A stretch of 11,091 nt of DNA from Candidatus Hydrogenedentes bacterium CG07_land_8_20_14_0_80_42_17. GTDB lineage: Bacteria; UBA8481. A program made the translations under genes and the position numbers. The stretch is taken from contig PEWQ01000085.1 in assembly GCA_002780065.1 (NCBI GenBank), positions 1-11,091 on the forward strand. The letters run 5' to 3'. How positions within the stretch are numbered: position 1 is the first letter of the stretch; every line of letters begins with the position of its first letter. Of the stretch, positions 6,693 through 11,091 are shown one piece after another. Below the pieces are notes generated by a model. It made no database searches. It was not told the origin of the DNA and saw only the letters and a program-made list of their open reading frames with translations.

Positions 6693-6953
6693 TTACTTCT
6701 GCTTCTTTGCAACAGCTTTAGATGCTCTTGAAATTATTCTTGAGGCTTTGCGCCTATGAATACTGCCTTTTTTTGCGGCTTTTGCTGCAACGCTCATTAG
6801 AGCTCTAAGAGCTTTTTCTTTTTCTTCTGGAGTTTTTGCTTCTACGACTTTGGATTTAAATGTTTTTACTTCAGAAATTATTGATTTATTCTTCAAATTC
6901 TTTTTTGCATTTTGCCTTGTTCGCTTTAATGTGTCCCTATGTCTTTTTGCCAT
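6693..6953 (-). CDS. rpsT: 30S ribosomal protein S20
   Basis: S20 is a primary 16S rRNA-binding protein of the small subunit body. The 86-residue product is very basic and helical. It has the typical N-terminus MAKRHRDTLKRTRQNAKKN, a central helix, and the C-terminal block KGSIHRRKASRIISRASKAV, all normal for the family, whose usual length is about 85-90. The Shine-Dalgarno AAAGGAGA (complement of 6959-6966) sits 5 nt before the ATG. The gene is monocistronic in this window, with its own strong predicted promoter at 7006-7033. Its end nearly touches the convergent CBM48-MBL gene. There is no clear intrinsic terminator between them, only a loose inverted repeat (6678-6684 with 6712-6718). Confidence 0.97.
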   Translation of the reverse strand: MAKRHRDTLKRTRQNAKKNLKNKSIISEVKTFKSKVVEAKTPEEKEKALRALMSVAAKAAKKGSIHRRKASRIISRASKAVAKKQK

Positions 6954-7005
6954 TGCTGTCTCCTTTAAAATTCAATAAGTTTAATTTCTATTTTTATTTC
7001 TTCGA

Positions 7006-7033
7006 ATAATACCATTGGGAATCCAAAGGTCAA
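7006..7033 (-). promoter_or_regulatory. Predicted sigma70-type promoter of rpsT
   Basis: On the minus strand, TTGACC (7033-7028) and TATTAT (7011-7006) are 16 nt apart, each with 5 of 6 consensus bases. Transcription would start near 6999 and give a leader of about 45 nt before the ATG. The tandem A/T-rich repeat directly upstream (7035-7054) is placed like an UP element. Confidence 0.65.
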
Positions 7034-7034
7034 T

Positions 7035-7054
7035 AGTTTTCAAAAGTTTTCAAA
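7035..7054 (+). repeat. Tandem 10-bp direct repeat upstream of rpsT promoter
   Basis: AGTTTTCAAA occurs twice head to tail (7035-7044 and 7045-7054) without a mismatch. Relative to rpsT it sits just upstream of the -35 box, at about -36 to -55. Its A- and T-tracts are where the RNA polymerase alpha subunit would contact an UP element. It could also be a repeated binding site for a regulator of either divergent gene. Confidence 0.6.
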
Positions 7055-7090
7055 AAATTGATTTTTTTCTTTCCATTTGCATTAAAACAG

Positions 7091-7096
7091 TATAAA
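7091..7096 (+). promoter_or_regulatory. Possible -10 element for the dksA-like operon
   Basis: TATAAA at 7091-7096 is a good -10 box, 67 bases before the dksA-like start codon. The sequence at the -35 position (around 7068-7075) is T/C-rich and does not match consensus, so this promoter may be weak or activator-dependent. Confidence 0.35.
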
Positions 7097-7163
7097 AACA
7101 TTCGCACGGACAGGCGGAGTTAAAAATTGCCTTGTTTCTAATTTTATTGGAAGGGTAAGGATT

Positions 7164-7655
7164 ATGGCAAAAAAAATTGTGAAGAAGAGTATATCAAAGA
7201 AAGTTATTTCGAAATCAGGCTCAAAAAAGTCTGTTCAGAAGAAGACGGTGAAGAAGAATATTGCAACAAAAAAAAGCAAGTCGTCAGCACCCGTAAAAAA
7301 ATCGTCAAATATTAAACTCAATTTCAAAAAAATTCGTCAACACCTCGAAGAAGAATTGGAAAAGCTAAAATCACGTATAGGGAGTTTGAAGGAAGACGAA
7401 TCTATGGATGAACTTACGAATGTCGGCGACATTACAGATGCCGCTTCTCAAGTTGAGGCAGGCATGCTGAGCAGGGAACTGCATCAGAGTGAGAGCGAAT
7501 ATATGAAGCAGGTGCAGGAAGCTATTAAAAGAATAGATGACGGCACTTACGGCAAATGCATAAAATGCGGCGGTAAAATTGAATCGGCAAGGTTGGAAGC
7601 TCTGCCTTATGCGCTTATTTGCATTTCCTGTAAACGGAAAGAAGAACACGTATAA
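7164..7655 (+). CDS. DksA/TraR-family zinc-finger protein with lysine-rich tail
   Basis: This is probably an RNA polymerase secondary-channel regulator of the DksA/TraR type, which modulates stable-RNA promoters together with ppGpp in studied species. The C4 zinc finger is CIKC-x17-CISC (C132, C135, C153, C156), followed by a short basic helix. The coiled coil (about 53-125) carries the DxxDxA tip motif that DksA needs for activity, as D89, D92 and A94 in DITDAA. The first 50 residues are an unusual extension with 18 lysines, no acidic residues and repeated KK pairs, resembling histone H1-like tails. The total of 163 residues is a little longer than E. coli DksA (151), but the added mass is the tail. 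It is divergent from rpsT and heads a likely operon with the SpoIID and queA genes. I leave the symbol blank because DksA and shorter paralogues are hard to separate by eye. Confidence 0.9.
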   Translation: MAKKIVKKSISKKVISKSGSKKSVQKKTVKKNIATKKSKSSAPVKKSSNIKLNFKKIRQHLEEELEKLKSRIGSLKEDESMDELTNVGDITDAASQVEAGMLSRELHQSESEYMKQVQEAIKRIDDGTYGKCIKCGGKIESARLEALPYALICISCKRKEEHV

Positions 7656-7693
7656 TTTTAAGTTTTTTTAGGGCGACATTAAGCATTCAATAT

Positions 7694-8809
7694 TTGAAAC
7701 ATTCTAATAATGTTTTTGCCGCTTTTTTATTTATTCTTTTGTTTTCATCTGAAAGCTATGCGGATAAAATTTTAGTAAAAGTATCGCTTGGTGAAATGAA
7801 CTCGGCAGTTATGTCAAGCTCATCTTTTCGTAGAGTCGAGTTGAATTACAGATCAAGATTGCCTTGGATTTCATCTGCTCTTCCGGATGGATTTATTTTT
7901 TTGAACGGCAGAAAATATCGAGGCAAGATTGAGATTAGACGATCTGCCGGAAGAAAAGTTAAAGCGATAAATACTCTTGAACTTGAAGACTATTTGCGCG
8001 GGGTAGTTCCATCTGAAATGCCTTCTAAATGGCCAATAGAAGCTTTGAAAGCTCAGACTGTCGTATCGAGAAGCTATGTTCTTTGGAGAATTCAACGTGA
8101 GAATGGTTTTTCATCAGGACAAACACTTGTTACTGCAACTGTATCGGATCAAGTTTATCGTGGAGCGTCAGCAGAAACAGATACCTCGAATTTAGCAGTG
8201 GATTCTACAAAAGGTGAGATTCTTTGGTTCGGAGGAGGAATTGTTCCCGCATATTTTCACGCATCGTGCGGAGGAATAACTGAACGTGCTTCAAATGTTT
8301 GGCCGCATACTGCAGAACGGCTCTCTAATGACTCTGCGTGGACTTTATCGAATACATATCTTTTTTCTCCAAAGGTTGATTTGGACTGCATTGCTTCATC
8401 TCATAATTCATGGAGAATGACTGTTGCTCCGAATAGACTTGCACTCTTGTTGAGAAAAAAATTAGGTTCTTTAATTGCAATAGATTCTGTGGAAATATCA
8501 GAACGTGATGAATCGGGAAGAGCCTTAAGATTTAGAGTGATTGGGCATAATTCAAGAAACGTTTCTGTGACTCGGGACATAGACGGAAATGAATTTAGAC
8601 TTATAGTTGGAGCAAATAAATTGAAGTCTCTGCTTTGCGAGATTGGCAGAGAGAATAATCAATTTTATTTCCAAGGCAAAGGTTGGGGGCATGGAGTAGG
8701 ATTGTGTCAGTGGGGCGCAAGAGCTATGGCTGAGCGTGGATTCAATTACAGGCAGATAATAGAAAAATATTATCCCGGCGTCGAATTGAGAACTGATGGA
8801 GCCGATTAA
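7694..8809 (+). CDS. SpoIID/LytB-domain peptidoglycan-cleaving protein
   Basis: This exported wall enzyme is related to B. subtilis SpoIID, a lytic transglycosylase that cuts glycan strands lacking stem peptides. Residues of about 7-23 form a signal peptide (hydrophobic core FAAFLFILLF, likely cut after SYA). The SpoIID domain contains LELEDYLRGVVPSEMPSKWP with candidate catalytic E108 (E88 in B. subtilis SpoIID), then EALKAQTVVSRSYVLW, then YFHASCGGITE. The C-terminal block KGWGHGVGLCQWGARAMAE ends in a YYPGVEL segment. At 371 residues it has a normal family size. The start is the TTG at 7694, the only initiator-like codon preserving the signal peptide. No good Shine-Dalgarno precedes it, so the start is uncertain. 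It lies 38 nt after the dksA-like gene and overlaps queA by one base. No sporulation genes are in view, and the family is also common in non-sporulating bacteria. Confidence 0.88.
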   Translation: MKHSNNVFAAFLFILLFSSESYADKILVKVSLGEMNSAVMSSSSFRRVELNYRSRLPWISSALPDGFIFLNGRKYRGKIEIRRSAGRKVKAINTLELEDYLRGVVPSEMPSKWPIEALKAQTVVSRSYVLWRIQRENGFSSGQTLVTATVSDQVYRGASAETDTSNLAVDSTKGEILWFGGGIVPAYFHASCGGITERASNVWPHTAERLSNDSAWTLSNTYLFSPKVDLDCIASSHNSWRMTVAPNRLALLLRKKLGSLIAIDSVEISERDESGRALRFRVIGHNSRNVSVTRDIDGNEFRLIVGANKLKSLLCEIGRENNQFYFQGKGWGHGVGLCQWGARAMAERGFNYRQIIEKYYPGVELRTDGAD

Positions 8810-9804
8810 TGTTCGATCCTCGATACGAATACATTTTGCCTCCGGACCGAATCGCTTATTATCCTGCAGAAAAACGCGATGAATCGAGATTGATGCTGGT
8901 TGACTGCGAAAATAATTTGATGTCGGATCAAGGAAAGTTTAAAGATGTAAAAAGGTTTTTTCGAGACGGAGATATTCTTGTCTTGAATAATACAAAGGTT
9001 TTTAAAGCTAGACTTTTTGGTGCGAGAAGATCAGGAGGCAAAGTCGAAGCACTTCTTTTAGAACAGAATTCTTCTCGAGTTAAAGCATTGTTGAAACCTA
9101 TGACGCGATTAAAAATAGGGGAGAAAATAAAATTTGGAGAATTCGAGGCTGAGTTTATTGGGAAGACAAGCGACGGAATCGGAATTTTAGAATTCGGAGA
9201 CAAGAGCGCGGCTGAGGTTCTTAAAAAATGTGGAAAAATTCCTTTGCCGCCTTACATCAAACGCCCTGCGGAAAAAATAGATGAAGAACGATATCAAACT
9301 GTTATTGCTAGTGAAGGGGATTCTGCGGCCGCTCCGACTGCCGGACTGCATTTTACTGAAAACTTAATTTCTGAATTGAATAGAATAGGAGTCAAAATAG
9401 TTTATGTGACTCTCGATGTTAGCTATGCAACTTTTGCTCCTTTGCGCGAGGGACAGACAAAACTTCATACTGAGAGATACAAAATTCCTGAAGATACAGT
9501 TTCGGCACTTTCTAATCTTTCGGGTGAAGGCAGAATAATTGCAGTTGGCACAACTGTGGTGAGAACGCTTGAAAGTTTTGCCATGACGGGAATTAAAGAA
9601 GGGGAGACTGACATATTTATTAGACCGGGCTTCGACTTCAAGTTCGTGTCTGCAATGATTACAAATTTTCATTTACCATCTTCTTCTCTCTTAATGCTTG
9701 TTCATGCTTTTTCCGGAGACATTATCTTTAATGCGTATGAAAAAGCTTTAGAATGGAACTTTCGTTTCTTCTCTTACGGCGACTGCATGATGATTCTACG
9801 GTAG
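8809..9804 (+). CDS. queA: S-adenosylmethionine:tRNA ribosyltransferase-isomerase QueA
   Basis: QueA transfers and rearranges the ribose of SAM onto preQ1 in tRNA, giving epoxyqueuosine at position 34 of the GUN-anticodon tRNAs. Family blocks are present in order: LPPDRIAYYPAEKRDESRLM (10-29), ILVLNNTKVFKARLFG (56-71), GKIPLPPYIKRP (142-153), AAAPTAGLHFT (173-183), IAVGTTVVRTLES (244-256), TNFHLPSSSLLMLVHAFSG (285-303) and FFSYGDCMMIL (320-330). The length of 331 is slightly shorter than E. coli QueA (356), the difference being mainly at the C-terminus. The usual LHVGxGTF motif is altered to LDVSYATF (202-209), so H becomes D203. The ATG shares its A with the spoIID-like stop (TAATG), and GGAG at 8798-8801 is the ribosome-binding site, so translation is likely coupled. 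No other queuosine gene is in the window. Confidence 0.94.
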   Translation: MFDPRYEYILPPDRIAYYPAEKRDESRLMLVDCENNLMSDQGKFKDVKRFFRDGDILVLNNTKVFKARLFGARRSGGKVEALLLEQNSSRVKALLKPMTRLKIGEKIKFGEFEAEFIGKTSDGIGILEFGDKSAAEVLKKCGKIPLPPYIKRPAEKIDEERYQTVIASEGDSAAAPTAGLHFTENLISELNRIGVKIVYVTLDVSYATFAPLREGQTKLHTERYKIPEDTVSALSNLSGEGRIIAVGTTVVRTLESFAMTGIKEGETDIFIRPGFDFKFVSAMITNFHLPSSSLLMLVHAFSGDIIFNAYEKALEWNFRFFSYGDCMMILR

Positions 9805-9832
9805 CACAAGAAAAAGAAAATCGCATCTCATC

Positions 9833-9923
9833 TGGAGGCACGCACGCCCTCGTGCGTGCAGAATAAGCATGCGTCGCAAGCACAGGCGAGGGCGTCCATT
9901 GACGCGTGGCGCCTGTGCCTCCA
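9833..9923. repeat. 91-bp nested palindromic repeat between queA and fba
   Basis: The ends TGGAGGCAC (9833-9841) and GTGCCTCCA (9915-9923) are a 9-bp perfect inverted repeat. Inside are two hairpins. The first is GCACGCACG/CGTGCGTGC (9838-9846 with 9851-9859, 4-nt loop CCCT). The second is GCACAGGCG/CGCCTGTGC (9880-9888 with 9910-9918), which encloses GCGTC/GACGC (9892-9896 with 9901-9905). The element is far GC-richer than its neighbours and sits between convergent genes, the usual place for REP/BIME-like elements. Its right 33 bp recur, inverted, at 11036-11068, and its left end recurs at 1721-1750. It has no coding capacity. It could also act as a transcription block for both genes, although no T-tract is present. 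Confidence 0.75.
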
Positions 9924-9962
9924 AGACGAGTGATTATATTTGAATAGGTTCGCCCTTACGTT

Positions 9963-10970
9963 TTACGCTTTCCCTGCAGAACCTAGCACATTTTTATTCT
10001 TATGCTTATACATCTCCATCAAAGCGTCTCGTGCAGGACCAAGATATTTTCTCGGATCAAACTCGCTTGGTTTCTCTTTGAAAACTTTTCTGATTAGAGC
10101 TGTCATCCATAGTCTGCCGTCAGAATCGATGTTCACCTTGCATACTGCCGATTTTGTAGCTTTTCGTATTTGCTCTTCAGGAATGCCGACAGAGTCTTTT
10201 AATTTTCCACCGCACTCTTCGATGATTCTCACTGCCTCTATCGGAACCGATGATGAACCGTGAAGCACAATCGAGAATCCTGGAATTCGTTTCTCGACCT
10301 CTTCGAGAATATCGAAACGAAGTTCCGGCGGAATTAAAATGCCGTCTGCATTTCTAGTGCATTGCTCCGGCTTGAATTTTGTCGCGCCGTGCGATGTGCC
10401 GATCGAAATTGCCAGCGAGTCGACGCCGGTTTTCTTAACAAATTCTTCGACCTCTTCAGGTTTTGTGTAATGAGTTGTTTTAGACGAAACTTCATCTTCA
10501 ATTCCGGCTAATACTCCCAGCTCGCCTTCAACTGTCACGTCATACTGATGAGCATAATCCACCACTTCTTTCGTTATTCGAACGTTCTCTTCAAATGGAT
10601 AATGAGAAGCATCGATCATTACAGATGAAAAACCGGTTTCGATGCATGACTTGCAGAGCGCAAACGAATCACCGTGATCTAGATGAAGCACGATTGGAAT
10701 TTCTTTTAGACCTTTTTCTTTTGCAAATTCTTTCATCATTGCTACTGCGCCTTGCCCCATATACCGCAGTAATGTTTGATTCGCGTATTTTCTGGCGCCG
10801 GATGAAACTTGTAGTATTACCGGCGATTGAGTTTCTGTGCACGCAATAATTATTGCTTGAAGCTGTTCCATGTTGTTGAAGTTGTATGCTGGAATTGCAT
10901 ATTGCCCGTCAATTGCTTTTTTGAAGAGTTCCTTAGTGTTGACTAATCCTAATTCTTTGTAATGAGTCAT
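9963..10970 (-). CDS. fba: Class II fructose-bisphosphate aldolase
   Basis: This zinc-dependent aldolase of glycolysis and gluconeogenesis cleaves fructose 1,6-bisphosphate to dihydroxyacetone phosphate and glyceraldehyde 3-phosphate. The class II TIM-barrel motifs are present: AIPAYNFNN (25-33), VLHLDHGDS (94-102) with D98 and zinc ligand H99, VEGELG (148-153), SIGTSHGATKF (189-199) with H194, VLHGSSS (235-241) with H237, and KVNIDSD (278-284) for phosphate and substrate binding. The length of 335 fits the class. The product is cytosolic. Translation starts at the ATG whose complement is 10968-10970, behind a very strong Shine-Dalgarno (AAGGAGGATGAT on the minus strand). That site and the start codon lie in an 11-bp inverted repeat. 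A related tagatose-bisphosphate aldolase cannot be fully excluded, but the motif set favours Fba. The gene is bracketed by inverted copies of a GC-rich repeat. Confidence 0.94.
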   Translation of the reverse strand: MTHYKELGLVNTKELFKKAIDGQYAIPAYNFNNMEQLQAIIIACTETQSPVILQVSSGARKYANQTLLRYMGQGAVAMMKEFAKEKGLKEIPIVLHLDHGDSFALCKSCIETGFSSVMIDASHYPFEENVRITKEVVDYAHQYDVTVEGELGVLAGIEDEVSSKTTHYTKPEEVEEFVKKTGVDSLAISIGTSHGATKFKPEQCTRNADGILIPPELRFDILEEVEKRIPGFSIVLHGSSSVPIEAVRIIEECGGKLKDSVGIPEEQIRKATKSAVCKVNIDSDGRLWMTALIRKVFKEKPSEFDPRKYLGPARDALMEMYKHKNKNVLGSAGKA

Positions 10971-10998
10971 ATCATCCTCCTTAATTTAGGATGATATG
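10968..10998 (-). promoter_or_regulatory. Hairpin covering the fba ribosome-binding site and start
   Basis: CATATCATCCT (10968-10978) and AGGATGATATG (10988-10998) form a perfect 11-bp inverted repeat with a 9-nt spacer. In the fba mRNA the downstream arm holds the end of the Shine-Dalgarno and the entire AUG, while the GG of AAGG falls in the loop. Folding would block initiation if the 5' arm is transcribed. At DNA level the same palindrome could instead be an operator. The sequence is certain; the function is inferred. Confidence 0.55.
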
Positions 10999-11023
10999 CT
11001 ATACGAAAAAATGATTAGTTCAA
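10996..11023 (-). promoter_or_regulatory. Possible promoter of fba
   Basis: On the minus strand, TTGAAC (11023-11018) is followed after 16 nt by TAGCAT (11001-10996). An overlapping alternative -10 is TATAGC (11003-10998). Both are moderate matches. The first choice would start transcription inside the 5' arm of the start-codon hairpin. A start further upstream is needed for the full hairpin to form in the RNA. Confidence 0.35.
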
Positions 11024-11035
11024 GAATGTTTCGCA

Positions 11036-11068
11036 TGGAGGTACAGGCGCCACGCGTCAATGGACGCC
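11036..11068 (+). repeat. Second copy of the 33-bp GC-rich repeat
   Basis: This stretch starts TGGAGGTACAGGCGCC and is identical at 32 of 33 positions to the reverse complement of 9891-9923 (T at 11042 versus C). The two copies therefore face each other across the fba gene. The copy continues directly into the 17-bp tandem array. Confidence 0.85.
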
Positions 11069-11091
11069 ACGCGTCAATGGACGCCACGCGT
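11048..11091 (+). repeat. 17-bp tandem repeat array, cut by window end
   Basis: The unit CGCCACGCGTCAATGGA runs 11048-11064 and 11065-11081, with the first 10 bases of a third unit at 11082-11091, all without mismatch. Each junction can fold as GCGTC-AATG-GACGC, and the unit contains the palindrome ACGCGT. There are no spacers, so it is not a CRISPR. The array probably continues beyond the window. The element at 9833-9923 holds only one unit. Confidence 0.85.

Noticed and set aside
6678-6718. Inverted repeat AAGCTGT/ACAGCTT spanning the CBM48-MBL and rpsT ends as a bidirectional terminator
   Set aside because: The 27-nt loop and 7-bp stem are too weak to support the call from sequence alone.
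9940-10263. A 107-residue plus-strand frame opposite fba
   Set aside because: It is antisense to a well-supported aldolase gene, has no ribosome-binding site, and resembles no known protein.
11048-11091. CRISPR-like array at the right edge
   Set aside because: The 17-bp units are directly adjacent with no spacers and no cas genes are present.

Overview
The window looks like part of a bacterial chromosome from a Gram-negative-type organism. It carries single-copy housekeeping genes (rsmD, rpsT, queA, a class II fructose-bisphosphate aldolase, tRNA-Arg), cell-wall enzymes (a GT51 glycosyltransferase and a SpoIID/LytB-type protein) and a DksA/TraR-type regulator. The resident genes are AT-rich, with many AAA/AAT/TTT codons. 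The mobile and repeat sequences at the left edge, between queA and fba, and at the right edge are clearly GC-richer. I cannot fix the phylum. The mix of genes suggests a less-studied lineage rather than a model proteobacterium or Bacillota, and that is inference only.

Layout. Positions 1-1507 hold an IS4-type DDE transposase that is open at the left window edge. It is followed by about 320 bases without a convincing gene, containing a strong hairpin and a degraded repeat relic. A minus-strand tRNA-Arg(ACG) at 1832-1905 is divergent from a tight plus-strand operon: manA, rsmD (3-nt gap), then an AsmA-like/GT51 fusion protein (8-nt overlap). This operon ends in a hairpin plus T-rich tract that begins inside the last codons. 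Next come a 66-residue stand-alone domain resembling the N-terminal part of HD-GYP proteins, and a 400-residue protein that fuses a glycogen-binding CBM48/AMPK-beta domain to a metallo-beta-lactamase-fold hydrolase. The latter converges on rpsT (minus strand). From the rpsT upstream region a second plus-strand group runs: a DksA/TraR-family protein with a lysine-rich tail, a SpoIID-domain protein, and queA (overlapping by 1 nt). A class II aldolase gene (minus) closes the window. It is bracketed by inverted copies of a 33-bp GC-rich repeat, and the right-hand copy runs into a 17-bp tandem array cut by the window end.

How the genes relate. manA and fba feed central sugar metabolism and sugar-nucleotide synthesis. 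The CBM48-MBL protein looks like a cytosolic enzyme addressed to glycogen. The GT51 fusion and the SpoIID protein act on peptidoglycan from opposite sides (strand polymerisation and glycan cleavage). rsmD, rpsT, queA, tRNA-Arg and the DksA-like protein belong to translation and its growth-rate control.

The items most worth a second look are: the glycogen-binding/MBL fusion; an 11-bp perfect inverted repeat that would lock the fba start codon and part of its ribosome-binding site in a hairpin; the GC-rich repeat family around fba; and the AsmA-like/GT51 fusion.
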